Shown one piece after another: positions 35,745-44,344 of a stretch of 64,000 nucleotides of DNA. Positions within the stretch are counted from its first letter, which is position 1. The number at the start of each line of letters is the position of its first letter. The stretch covers positions 1 to 64,000 of the forward strand of contig DATFRP010000203.1 in assembly GCA_035263125.1 (NCBI GenBank), written 5' to 3'. Made by a program: the position numbers and the translations under genes. The DNA is from Gp6-AA40 sp035263125 (GTDB lineage: Bacteria > Acidobacteriota > Vicinamibacteria > Vicinamibacterales > UBA2999). Below the pieces are notes generated by a model. It was not told the origin of the DNA. It saw only the letters and a list, made by a program, of their open reading frames with translations, and did no database searches.

Positions 35745-37403
35745 CTATGGTTCGCGAAGGCCGAACGTGAAGAGCGATGTTCCGGCCATGATGCTGACAT
35801 ACTGCTTGCCGTTGATGGCATAGGTGATCGGACCTGACGCGACCGACGGTCCGAGACGGGTCTGCCAGAGCAGCTTGCCCGTTCGAGCGTCGAGCGCGAA
35901 GAACGCCCCGTCCCGTCCTCCACTGAACAGCATGTCGGACGCCGTCGTCAGCACGCCGCCCTCGGTCATCGGCGCTGACATTCGGTACGACCATCTCTTC
36001 ATGCCGGTCTTCGGATCGATCGCCTGGATCGCGCTGTAGACATCGTCAGTCGTGGCACCCAGTCGTGGAAAGAGTCCTGCGAAGCCCTGGCCCTCTCGGA
36101 ATACCGGAGGCGTGTCGGCCTTGATGTAAGTCGTCGACGTGTTCTCCCACGTTGGCACGTAGAAGAGACCCGTTCGCGGACTGTATGACGGGTTGTACCA
36201 GTTCGTGCCGCCCTGATTGCCGGGATAGACGAGGGTGCCTTCCTTCGTGGGAGCGATTCCGGGCACTGGAATGGGACGTCCTTTCGGATCGAAGCCATCG
36301 GCCCAATTCACTTTGACGAACGGCTGCCCTTTGAGGAACTCGCCGGTCGCGCGATCGAGGACATACGACATGCCATTCCGATTGGCCCAGAGCATCACCT
36401 TGCGCGCGCGTCCCTGCCATTCCATGTCGGCCAGCACCGGGATCTGGGTCGAGTCCCAGTCGAACTCGTTGTGCGGTGAGAACTGGTAGTGCCACTTCAG
36501 TTTTCCCGTATCCGGATCGAGCGCGATCACCGAACAGGTGTACAGGTTGTCGCCGAGTCGTCCCGCGCCGTCCCAGTCCGGCCCGGGATTGCCAGTGCCC
36601 CAGTAGGTGAGGTTCAGGTCGGGATCGTAGGAGCCGGTCACCCAGATGGGACCACCGCCGTGCATCCACGAGTCTCCACTCCAGGACTCGTGCCCCGGCT
36701 CTCCCGGCCCTGGTACGACATGGAAGCGCCACACTTCCTTGCCGGTCTTCACGTCCCACGCGGCGATGAATCCGCGCACGCCGAACTCGCCGCCCGACGA
36801 TCCCGCAATCACTTTGTCCTTTACGACGAGTGGAGCCAGCGTGAACGCGTAGCCTTGCTTCGGGTCGGCGGCCGGCTCGGTCTTCCACAGTTCCTTTCCG
36901 TTTCTCGCGTCGATCGCGATCATCCGCGTGTCGAACGCCGCGAGAAAGATCGTGTCGCCGGCAATCGCCAGGCCTCGAGAGACCTTTCCGCAGCAGTTTC
37001 GCGCGGCTGGATCCGGCGTGTACGAATAAGCCCAGATCTGTTTGCCGGTCGCGGCGTCGAGCGCGATCACGTCGTTGATGCCCTGGATCGTGTACATCGT
37101 GCCGTTCACGACGAGCGGCGTGACCTGATGCCGTTCCAGCGAGCGAGCCTGAAAGACCCACTTCAGCTCCAGATCACGCGCGTTGGCCGGTTTGATGTTC
37201 GTCAGCAGGCTGTGGCGTTGACCGGAGAGGCCGCCCGAATACGTCAGCCAGTTCTGTGGCTCCCTGGTCGATTGCAGAATCCGATCGAAAGTGACGTTCG
37301 GTGCAGGGACTTCCCCATTCGGCGGCGGCGCGAACGGCGGCGGCTCCTGGGCCAGCAGCGTCGCCGACAGCAGCACGAACACACAGACGCGAGCGATCAT
37401 CAC
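35745..37403 (-). CDS. PQQ-dependent alcohol dehydrogenase (quinoprotein propeller)
   Basis: 552 residues with a signal peptide (ARVCVFVLLSATLLAQ). Eight-bladed quinoprotein repeats such as VIALDAATGKQIWAYSY, WDVKTGKEVWRF and IALDPDTGKLKWHYQ. A vicinal Cys pair (RNCCGKV) matches the disulfide near PQQ. The likely catalytic Asp is D315 in HNEFDWDSTQIP; D317 at +2 matches the extra Asp of lanthanide-dependent enzymes. It has no haem domain, so electrons must pass to a separate cytochrome. No pqq synthesis genes are in the window. Substrate class is not determined. Confidence 0.88.
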   Translation of the reverse strand: MMIARVCVFVLLSATLLAQEPPPFAPPPNGEVPAPNVTFDRILQSTREPQNWLTYSGGLSGQRHSLLTNIKPANARDLELKWVFQARSLERHQVTPLVVNGTMYTIQGINDVIALDAATGKQIWAYSYTPDPAARNCCGKVSRGLAIAGDTIFLAAFDTRMIAIDARNGKELWKTEPAADPKQGYAFTLAPLVVKDKVIAGSSGGEFGVRGFIAAWDVKTGKEVWRFHVVPGPGEPGHESWSGDSWMHGGGPIWVTGSYDPDLNLTYWGTGNPGPDWDGAGRLGDNLYTCSVIALDPDTGKLKWHYQFSPHNEFDWDSTQIPVLADMEWQGRARKVMLWANRNGMSYVLDRATGEFLKGQPFVKVNWADGFDPKGRPIPVPGIAPTKEGTLVYPGNQGGTNWYNPSYSPRTGLFYVPTWENTSTTYIKADTPPVFREGQGFAGLFPRLGATTDDVYSAIQAIDPKTGMKRWSYRMSAPMTEGGVLTTASDMLFSGGRDGAFFALDARTGKLLWQTRLGPSVASGPITYAINGKQYVSIMAGTSLFTFGLREP

Positions 37404-37506
37404 AGCCTGCCTTTCAGATTGCGGCTGATCTTAATACGGGGTGCCCAATGCCGTTGATCGCTTCGGGTAGAATGAGCGCCTGTCGCGCAACGAGAGGAAG
37501 AAGACG

Positions 37507-38001
37507 ATGGCCAAATCGACGAAGCGGTCGAGAGCGAAGAAGACGCGTCCGGCGAGGCGACCGGTCGTCCGCGCGAAGGCGAAAGCACGAAAAGCATCGA
37601 AGCCGCGTCCAGCGTCGCGTGCGGGCAACCCGCTACTCGCGGCCATGAGCGGAACCGAGCGCCGCGATATCGGTCACGTGAAGCTCGATGTCGCGCGGAC
37701 CGGTGGCGCACGCGTCAAGCGCATGGTCTATCCGCCGGGATTCCACTGGTCGAAGGACATGAAGCCGATGGTCGGCACCGACCTCTGCATGCACGCCCAC
37801 GTCGGCTTTCTCGCCCACGGCGAGATCCACATCGAGTACCCCGACGGCTGCAAGATCGAATGCAAGGCGCCGCAGATTATTGCGATCGAGCCGGGGCACG
37901 ATGGCTGGGTGGTGGGAAACGAACCGGTCGTGCTGATCGAGTTCGATTTCGAAGGGGACACCGTCCAGCGTCTCGGGATGCCGGACGGGCATCGGCATTG
38001 A
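37507..38001 (+). CDS. Cupin-domain protein with Lys/Arg-rich N-terminal tail
   Basis: 164 residues. The first 43 are extremely basic (KSTKRSRAKKTRPARR, AKAKARKASKPRPASRAG), resembling histone-H1-like or AlgP-like DNA-binding tails. The rest is a small cupin: CMHAHVGFLAHGEIHIEYPD, EPGHDGWVVGNEPVVLIEFD. His residues of the metal site are present (HAHVGF). The combination suggests a nucleic-acid-associated cupin, but neither activity nor ligand is known. Followed by a palindrome in a convergent gap. Confidence 0.78.
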   Translation: MAKSTKRSRAKKTRPARRPVVRAKAKARKASKPRPASRAGNPLLAAMSGTERRDIGHVKLDVARTGGARVKRMVYPPGFHWSKDMKPMVGTDLCMHAHVGFLAHGEIHIEYPDGCKIECKAPQIIAIEPGHDGWVVGNEPVVLIEFDFEGDTVQRLGMPDGHRH

Positions 38002-38007
38002 GTCGGT

Positions 38008-38029
38008 GGGCCGCCTTCAGGGGCGGCCC
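38008..38029. terminator. Hairpin between convergent genes
   Basis: Perfect 8-bp stem GGGCCGCC / GGCGGCCC with a 6-base loop, 6 bases after the cupin stop and 8 bases before the end of the convergent minus-strand gene. No T-run; likely a bidirectional stop or REP-like element. Confidence 0.55.
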
Positions 38030-38037
38030 GATCCTAC

Positions 38038-38406
38038 CTATCGCGCGGGAGCGCGAACCGCCTTCCACGTCATGTTGCCGACGTTCATCGAGAGCTCGCC
38101 CGCGAGCGAGCCGTCCGGTTGCAACCTGCCTGTGGCTGAGAGCTGAACGCCTTCTACTCCGCCGGTGAACGTGATCGTCTCCTTCTCGAATTCCCCTTTG
38201 ATCGGGATCGGGCCATGAGGACTCTGCAGCGTTCCCGTAATCGCCTTGCCGGTCTGCTCGAGTGTCATGGTCAGCGTCATGCCCTCGACCGTGAACGTCC
38301 AGTCGCCGGCAACGGCTTTCTCTTCGGCATACGCCACGGTCGCGAGCGCAGCCACCACCATCGCGAGCAGCACACGAGCCACCAGCCTGCTGATGCGTTG
38401 ATTCAT
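38038..38406 (-). CDS. Small exported protein of unknown function
   Basis: 122 residues from the ATG at 38406, chosen for AGGAGA just upstream and for the signal peptide (RVLLAMVVAALATVAYA). The mature part is a small beta-rich domain: GDWTFTVEGMTLTMTLEQTG, ITGTLQSPHGPIPIKGEF, GELSMNVGNMTWKA. The pattern of 'G.w.f......m.m.l.q.g..itGt' is seen in many small secreted acidobacterial proteins, lipocalin-like in outline, with no known activity. Upstream lies the RidA gene on the same strand. Confidence 0.7.
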   Translation of the reverse strand: MNQRISRLVARVLLAMVVAALATVAYAEEKAVAGDWTFTVEGMTLTMTLEQTGKAITGTLQSPHGPIPIKGEFEKETITFTGGVEGVQLSATGRLQPDGSLAGELSMNVGNMTWKAVRAPAR

Positions 38407-38488
38407 CTGTTTCTCCTGAGACTCCGGAGAGTACGTATTGGCTGCTGAACCGTTCTTGAACGCGCCGTTCATCTCCCGTTCAGAAACG

Positions 38489-38881
38489 TCAAATCACCGC
38501 AATCGCTTCGATCTCGATCATCCAGTCCGGATGCGCCAGCGACGAGATCTCGACGAGCGTCGACGCCGGGCCCTTCTTGCCGAAGAACTCCTCGCGAATC
38601 GGCGCGAGATCGACGCGATACAGCATGTCGGTCACATAGGTCGTGATCTTGACGATGTTGGCCATCGTCCCGCCCTGCGACTCGACCAGCGCTTTGATCG
38701 CTTCATACGCGCCGCGCGCCTGTGCCTTGAAGTCGCCGCGATGTGCGACGCCCCCGTCAGGTGTGTACGCGACCTGCCCGGACAGAAACAGGATGGTTTG
38801 TGCCTGACTGACTTTGATGCCCTGGCTGTAAGTCGCGGGGTCAAAGACACCGGGCGCGCAGAACTTTTCGATCGTTGCCAT
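38489..38881 (-). CDS. RidA / YjgF family protein
   Basis: 130 residues. YSQGIKVSQAQTILFLSGQV, VKITTYVTDMLYRVDLAPIR and PASTLVEISSLAHPDWMIEI follow the RidA pattern: substrate-contacting S-Q-G, then the V-E-I strand. The canonical Arg of RidA (VxRxxVEVxxLxxP) is replaced here (TLVEISSLAHP), so it belongs to a Rid subgroup (Rid4-7 type) whose enamine/imine deaminase activity is unproven. A ribosome binding site GAGGAG precedes the ATG. Confidence 0.85.
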   Translation of the reverse strand: MATIEKFCAPGVFDPATYSQGIKVSQAQTILFLSGQVAYTPDGGVAHRGDFKAQARGAYEAIKALVESQGGTMANIVKITTYVTDMLYRVDLAPIREEFFGKKGPASTLVEISSLAHPDWMIEIEAIAVI

Positions 38882-39026
38882 CTCATCTCCTCGGGAATCA
38901 CATACTGCGGGTGGGTGAGTAGTCTACGGCGTGACTGCAGCCAATCTGACGACGCGAGTGTCCGATTGACCGCAGTCGCCGTTCGCGGGCGTCTTCGTAC
39001 TGAACGACGTGGAGGTCTGCGAACGC

Positions 39027-39443
39027 TTACTTCTTCTCGTACGGGGCGCCGGTCCCCGACGAGCCGAGGAACACGGTCTGTCCGTTGGGCAGCGTCAAGT
39101 CTCGCCCGTTCGCGCGATGCGATCCATCCTTCGACTGATAGCCGTCGACGACGATCTCGGTGCCTTTGGGCAACGACTCCTTCGTGAGCCCACGCCTCAG
39201 GAGCGTATTCGGTGTTCCTGTTTCGATCATCCATTCCTCGACGGTGCCATCGGGTTTCTTCACGTCGACGTAGATCCAGGCGTGAGGGTTGACCCACAGC
39301 ATCTTGGTCACCACTCCCTTGAACTTGACCGGCTTGTTCGCATCGAACTCCGCGTTGAACGCGTGATGCGGCAGCGCCGGCGTCGCCACGATCAGAAACG
39401 ACAGTGCGGCAACGAGCGATCGGAAGGTTCGCATGGGGATCAC
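39027..39443 (-). CDS. DUF6152 family exported protein, second copy
   Basis: 138 residues from the GTG at 39443, which overlaps the upstream stop (GTGA). ATG at 39434 is an alternative. Signal peptide (RTFRSLVAALSFLIVATPAL) then HHAFNAEFDANKPVKFKGVV and MLWVNPHAWIYVDVKKPDG. Same family as the gene at 7663 (both begin the mature protein with HH and share VNPHA). Last gene of an operon with two 'DPDLQG' family proteins. Confidence 0.8.
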   Translation of the reverse strand: MIPMRTFRSLVAALSFLIVATPALPHHAFNAEFDANKPVKFKGVVTKMLWVNPHAWIYVDVKKPDGTVEEWMIETGTPNTLLRRGLTKESLPKGTEIVVDGYQSKDGSHRANGRDLTLPNGQTVFLGSSGTGAPYEKK

Positions 39444-40483
39444 CTCTCCTCGCCGGCGCGAGCCGGCCGCTGCTGGCCAACGGTTTCGCCGTTCTTCTCT
39501 CTGAGGCGGGCGCCGGTCAGGAAATGCACGATGTCGAAGTTGTCTTCGTGACAGGCGTACTCGAACATCTGTTCAGCGGGGTCGACTTTGTTCCAAGGGA
39601 TCAGTGCCGTCCACGGCTTCGTCCACGTCGACGGATCGGCGACAGTGAACTCGTAGTTGATCGCGTCCGGCGCGACGCGCGTGAACCGCTCCGTGATCGT
39701 GAACGTCGCAGGGTTCGCCCCCTGGAACAGCACACCTTCGTCGGCGCGGAAGTTCGTCGTCTCCACGACCAGCGTCGATCCCTCCCAGTGCCCGCGGGTG
39801 TCACCGAGCCACTGCTTGAGACCCTTGTTGAGATGCGGTCGACCGTCGACCGGAATGATGCGCGCGCTGTGGATCATCTCCGGGGCGATCGTCACATAGC
39901 CGGGGCTCTGGAAGATCTGGAAGTCGTTGTTGTAGATCGTCGGCAGATAGGGGGGGACGTCTGTGCGAACGACGCACCGAACCGGCCACGACATGTCGGT
40001 ATAGTGGTCTGGCAGTCCCGCCGCGAATCGTGCCGCACCAGCCGCGCGAGCCGCCTGTACCTTCTGACGCTCCGGTGACGCTTGCACGAGCGGCGGAATC
40101 CGTCCATCGGGCGGATCCACGATCAGCGACGTGCGCTTGTCGGCGGTGATCTTCAGCCGTCGCGCGTCCATCCAGTGCTCGTTGTAGGCGCGGTTGACGT
40201 CGGCGGCGTTGCCGCCATCTCTCCGATCGCGTGTGAGGTCGTGGGCCAGCGACTTCTGAAACTCCTCGGCCTCTTCGTCGTTGAGCACGCCCACACCCAC
40301 GTTGCCCGGACGCTGCAGCGGCGTGCTGGTCGCATCGTTCCAGACGCCCTGCAGATCGGGATCACCCCACGGCGTTTTCGGCGGGTTGTACGTCTTCGGC
40401 GCCTGACCGGCCGCGGGCACCACGAGACCAACACCGACAACGACGACGAGCGCGGCGATCAATGCAAAGATTCGGTTGCGCAT
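39440..40483 (-). CDS. Exported 'DPDLQG' family protein, second member
   Basis: 347 residues from ATG 40483. Signal peptide (RIFALIAALVVVVGVGLVVP), then TPWGDPDLQGVWNDATSTPL. Shares DPPDGRIPPL, TRGHWEGSTLVVETTNF and FEYACHEDN with the protein at 15043. It begins 5 bases after the stop of the next family member upstream and its stop overlaps the DUF6152 start. An in-frame extension upstream of 40483 overlaps the neighbouring gene and is not used. Function unknown. Confidence 0.8.
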   Translation of the reverse strand: MRNRIFALIAALVVVVGVGLVVPAAGQAPKTYNPPKTPWGDPDLQGVWNDATSTPLQRPGNVGVGVLNDEEAEEFQKSLAHDLTRDRRDGGNAADVNRAYNEHWMDARRLKITADKRTSLIVDPPDGRIPPLVQASPERQKVQAARAAGAARFAAGLPDHYTDMSWPVRCVVRTDVPPYLPTIYNNDFQIFQSPGYVTIAPEMIHSARIIPVDGRPHLNKGLKQWLGDTRGHWEGSTLVVETTNFRADEGVLFQGANPATFTITERFTRVAPDAINYEFTVADPSTWTKPWTALIPWNKVDPAEQMFEYACHEDNFDIVHFLTGARLREKNGETVGQQRPARAGEER

Positions 40484-40488
40484 GGCTC

Positions 40489-41376
40489 TCACCTCGCGGC
40501 CTGTTTGATGAATTTTCCAAACAGGAGCTCCTCGGTGAACGGAACGCACTTGAACTCCAGCAGCTGGACGTTCTTCTCCATCCGGCGATAGAGCGGAAAG
40601 CTGATTTTCCACGGACGCGTGAAGACGTTCGGATCTTCGATCGTCGCTTCGTACACCATGTGATACGGGCTCACCGGCGTGTAGCGCTCGACCACGTGCA
40701 GCGCGTCGCTGTGGTAATCGCCGGCGCGATCGAACCACGTCTCCTCGCGCTGTCCGGTGACGTCGACGACCAGCGTGTCGCCGTCCCACCGGCCGCGCGA
40801 CCATCCCATCCACGAATCGGTGGGCGCCTGCTGCTTCCAGTCCATGCGGATGATGCGGGTCGCGCTCGTGAACTCGTAAGCCATCAGGATGTAGGGACTC
40901 GTGCCCTGCACGATCTGAAACGGGAACGGCATGTAGGTCGCGCGCGGTACGCCGGGCATGTAGCACTTCATCTCGGGATCGCCGAGGTCGTGCCAGGTCT
41001 TGTCGCTGCTGACGTCGACCTTCAGCCGATTTTCGAAGCGCGTGTTCTTTTTCGCGAGCGCATCCGGCTTGTACGGAATCTCGCCGCCCTCGACAATGCC
41101 CTGGCCCGCGGGCTGGGCGCCGTACGCGCCGACGAGCTCATTGTGCGGGCCTGCCTTGGCCTCGTGATCCTGCAGATCCCAGTTGGCCGTGACCATCGCC
41201 TGCCAGATGCCGTTGAGATCGGGGTGTCCGTCGGCGATACGAGGCGCGCGATAGCCGGCCGCAAACTGAGGCGCGCCGTTCGGGCGTGGTTGCCCGAACA
41301 GTGGAGGAAGAGCGAGCGAGAGGACGGCGAGCGCGCCGGCCCCAGCAAGAAACGCGACCGTCCGCCGACGCTGCAT
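40489..41376 (-). CDS. Exported 'HPDLNG' family protein, third member
   Basis: 295 residues. Signal segment RTVAFLAGAGALAVLSLALP, then IADGHPDLNGIWQAMVTANW. It shares SRGRWDGDTLVVDVTGQREE with the two other members and ends with a variant of their C-terminal block (LLEFKCVPFTEELLFGK). First gene of the three-gene minus-strand operon. More diverged than the other two. Function unknown. Confidence 0.75.
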   Translation of the reverse strand: MQRRRTVAFLAGAGALAVLSLALPPLFGQPRPNGAPQFAAGYRAPRIADGHPDLNGIWQAMVTANWDLQDHEAKAGPHNELVGAYGAQPAGQGIVEGGEIPYKPDALAKKNTRFENRLKVDVSSDKTWHDLGDPEMKCYMPGVPRATYMPFPFQIVQGTSPYILMAYEFTSATRIIRMDWKQQAPTDSWMGWSRGRWDGDTLVVDVTGQREETWFDRAGDYHSDALHVVERYTPVSPYHMVYEATIEDPNVFTRPWKISFPLYRRMEKNVQLLEFKCVPFTEELLFGKFIKQAAR

Positions 41377-41462
41377 CGTGCGCCTCCGAGGTTCCGCGTT
41401 GCCGAAGGTTGGTGTCGTACCACGCGTCGTCCGCCGTGGTCAAGGAAAAGTCGTGACGTAGA

Positions 41463-43097
41463 ATGGCCCCGCCTCCGGAGGGACTGACACTGGCCGAGTC
41501 GACACGCCGTTCCTTCGTCCGCACGACCGGGCTGTCCGCGCTCGGCCTTACCGCCACGCGCGCGCTCGACGGAATCGTCAGCGCACAATCCTCGACTGAC
41601 AGAACGGCGCGCGTCATCATCGATCCGCGGCGCGTCGTCGCCTCGCTCGATCGTCGACTTCTCGGTTCCTTCCTGGAGCACCTCGGCCGGGCAATCTACG
41701 GTGGAATCTTCGAACCGGGATCTGCCCTCGCTGACCAGAATGGATTCCGCCGCGACGTGATGAACGAGATCCGGACGATGCAGGTGCCGATCGTCCGCTA
41801 CCCGGGCGGCAACTTCGTGTCCGGATACGACTGGCTCGATGGCGTGGGACCGAGAGCGTCACGACCCGCAGTGCTCGATCGCGCGTGGAACTCGATCGAG
41901 ACCAATCAGTTCGGCACCAACGAGTTCCTGACGTGGTGCCGCACCGTTGGCACCGAGCCGCTCCTCGGCCTGAACTTCGGCACAGGCACCGCGGAGAAAG
42001 CCGCCGCGCTCGTCGAGTACTGCAACGTCGCGTCAGGCACGAAATGGAGTGAGCTTCGTCGCAAGCACGGGATCGAGGAACCGTGGAATGTGAAGCGCTT
42101 CTGTCTCGGCAACGAGATGGACGGAGCCTGGCAGATCGGCCACATGACTGCGCTGGAGTACGGGCGAAAGGCGGCCGATGCCGCCCGGCAGATGCGGGCG
42201 GTGGATGCGAGCCTGCAGCTGGTCGCGTGCGGCTCGAGCGGTCCTGGCATGGCCACCTATCTGGACTGGGATCGCGTCGTCCTCGAGGAGTGTTACGACC
42301 AAGTCGACGGGATCTCGCTGCATCGCTACTTCGGCCTGAACAGCGACGTCGTCAAAGACGACGCCAGGTTCCTGGCGTCGAACCTCGAGATGGAACGTCA
42401 GATTGAGGACGTCATCGCCGTCTCCGACTACGTGCGGGGCCGACGGAAGTCGTCCAAGCGTCTCTGGCTCTCATTCGACGAGTGGAACGTGTGGTATCGA
42501 CAGACAGGCGGCAATGGACGTCGGCAGCCGGCACCGCGTCTGCTCGAAGAGGTCTACGATCTTCGCGACGCACTGGTCGTCGGCGGTGCGCTCAACTCGC
42601 TGCTGCGCCATGCGGACCGCGTTCGCATCGCCTGTCTCGCGCAGCTCGTCAACGTCATCGCACCACTGGTGACCGATTCGACGAAAGTCATCCGACAGAC
42701 AATCTGCTATCCCTACTCGTGGGCGCTGGCGTACGCGAAGGGGCAGGTGCTCGATGTCTCGACCGACGTGCAGTCCTACGAGCTGCAGGCGATCGGAAGA
42801 ATTCCGTTCGTCGATGTTGCCGGGACGGTCGATTCAACCACCGGTGACATTGCGCTGTTCGTCCTGAATCGCGACCTGGAGAGACCGCGCGAATTGAAGG
42901 TGAGCTGGCGCGATGGCGCGTCACGTCGAGTAGCAGACGCGCAAGTCCTCACCGGGCCCGATTTGAAGGCCGTGAATACGCTGGATGCTCCATCGACGGT
43001 GATACCGCGCGTGCTCGAACGTCCGCGCATCGCCACCGACATGACGTTCGAGATTCCAGCACGCTCGTACAGCGTCATTCGTCTCGTGACGCGCTGA
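41463..43097 (+). CDS. GH51 alpha-L-arabinofuranosidase
   Basis: 544 residues. Twin-arginine-like leader (TRRSFVRTTGLSALGLTA). The (beta/alpha)8 core has LGSFLEHLGRAIYGGIF, VRYPGGNFVSGYDW, acid/base E218 in CLGNEMDG and nucleophile E340 in SFDEWNVWY. The C-terminal beta domain ends with EIPARSYSVIRL, as usual for GH51. It removes arabinose side chains from plant polysaccharides outside the cytoplasm. No other glycosidase or sugar transporter is near. Its 3' end overlaps the convergent FAD gene by 23 bases. Confidence 0.92.
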   Translation: MAPPPEGLTLAESTRRSFVRTTGLSALGLTATRALDGIVSAQSSTDRTARVIIDPRRVVASLDRRLLGSFLEHLGRAIYGGIFEPGSALADQNGFRRDVMNEIRTMQVPIVRYPGGNFVSGYDWLDGVGPRASRPAVLDRAWNSIETNQFGTNEFLTWCRTVGTEPLLGLNFGTGTAEKAAALVEYCNVASGTKWSELRRKHGIEEPWNVKRFCLGNEMDGAWQIGHMTALEYGRKAADAARQMRAVDASLQLVACGSSGPGMATYLDWDRVVLEECYDQVDGISLHRYFGLNSDVVKDDARFLASNLEMERQIEDVIAVSDYVRGRRKSSKRLWLSFDEWNVWYRQTGGNGRRQPAPRLLEEVYDLRDALVVGGALNSLLRHADRVRIACLAQLVNVIAPLVTDSTKVIRQTICYPYSWALAYAKGQVLDVSTDVQSYELQAIGRIPFVDVAGTVDSTTGDIALFVLNRDLERPRELKVSWRDGASRRVADAQVLTGPDLKAVNTLDAPSTVIPRVLERPRIATDMTFEIPARSYSVIRLVTR

Positions 43098-44319
43098 GAC
43101 TCTGCGACTCCCGTGTTCGCACATGCTCGGCGCGCGCACCGATGCCGACCAGACGCGCGGGAATGCGCCGCAAGGCCGGCCACGCCCGCAACAGATGCAC
43201 GACCAGCGGCACGGACGTGGTCGGCGTACGCAGCACGCGGCTCAACACGCGATTCTGGATGAACACCTGCACGTTCTGTGTGATGCGAGTGGGAAATGCG
43301 CGCCTCTTCTGCACGGCTTTGAGATCGGCGAACGAGAGCGTTCCACGCCGGAGTGGATCGGCAAGAATATTCGCCGCAGCCACGGCGTCCTGAATCGCCA
43401 GGTTGATCCCGACACCGCCGACCGGCGACATCGCATGCGCGGCGTCGCCTATGCACAGCAGCCCAGGCCGGCACCACTCCCGCAGACGATCGATCTTCAC
43501 CGTCAGCAGCTTGATCGCCGACCAGTCGTCGAGCTCATCGACGCGGTCGTTCAGAAACGGGACGGTCTCTGCGATTGCACGGCGGAAGACGGGCAGGCCC
43601 TGCTGGCGGAGCGCGTCGATGCCACCTTTCGCGATGACGAACCCGCATTGCCAGTACTCGCCTCGATTCAACATGATGAACACGCGCCCGCCCTTGATGT
43701 TCCCGAACGTCCGATCGGGATCCGAGGGACGACGCGAGAGGCGCATCCAGAGGACGTCGATGGGCGCGCCGATGTCGTCGACCTCGAGGCCCGCCCGTTC
43801 GCGCACGATCGATTGGCGCCCGTCGGCACCGATGACGAGGTCGGCGCGCACGTCGAGCTCACCATCGGGCGTGCGTGTACGAACGCCGGCGATACGGCCC
43901 TCCTCTTCGATGAGATCGATCACCTCTGCCCGCATCATGAGCTCGAATCCGGCATAGCGCCTCGCCTGTTCGCTGAGAAAATCGAGGAAGTCCCATTGCG
44001 GCATCAGCGCAATGAAGCGGCAGCGCGTCGGCAGATGACTGAAGTCGGCAAGGGTGACGAGGGTGTCGCCCACTTTGCCGGACAGTTCCGCAACCTCCTG
44101 ATGCGGCCGCTGCAGGAACGAATCGAGCATGCCGAGCTCGTGCAGGTTCTCGAGCGTGGAGGGATGGACGGTATCGCCGCGGAAGTCGCGGAGAAAGTCG
44201 GCGTGCTTCTCGAGCACGATCACGCGGATCCCTGATCGCGCGAGCAGAAGGGCGAGCATCATCCCGGCAGGGCCTCCGCCGGCGATGCAGCACTGCACGC
44301 GGTGTGTCGATCTCTCCAC
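43075..44319 (-). CDS. FAD-dependent monooxygenase (PHBH/UbiH family)
   Basis: 414 residues. The dinucleotide motif is CIAGGGPAGMMLALLLARSG, the DG motif ADLVIGADGRQS, and the second FAD motif CIGDAAHAMSPVGGVGINLA. This is group A flavoprotein hydroxylase architecture. A PGGVGIN-type sequence and the short C-terminus suggest a single-component enzyme acting on an aromatic or quinone substrate; the substrate is not evident. The gene is next to an aldo-keto reductase on the same strand, 25 bases downstream. Confidence 0.88.
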   Translation of the reverse strand: MERSTHRVQCCIAGGGPAGMMLALLLARSGIRVIVLEKHADFLRDFRGDTVHPSTLENLHELGMLDSFLQRPHQEVAELSGKVGDTLVTLADFSHLPTRCRFIALMPQWDFLDFLSEQARRYAGFELMMRAEVIDLIEEEGRIAGVRTRTPDGELDVRADLVIGADGRQSIVRERAGLEVDDIGAPIDVLWMRLSRRPSDPDRTFGNIKGGRVFIMLNRGEYWQCGFVIAKGGIDALRQQGLPVFRRAIAETVPFLNDRVDELDDWSAIKLLTVKIDRLREWCRPGLLCIGDAAHAMSPVGGVGINLAIQDAVAAANILADPLRRGTLSFADLKAVQKRRAFPTRITQNVQVFIQNRVLSRVLRTPTTSVPLVVHLLRAWPALRRIPARLVGIGARAEHVRTRESQSLSASRDE

Positions 44320-44344
44320 GCGATCGGGCCTGCCGGGAACGTGC

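Noticed and set aside
40484..40966. N-terminal extension of the 'DPDLQG' gene at 39440
   Set aside because: It overlaps the upstream gene in another frame; ATG 40483 starts a clean signal peptide.
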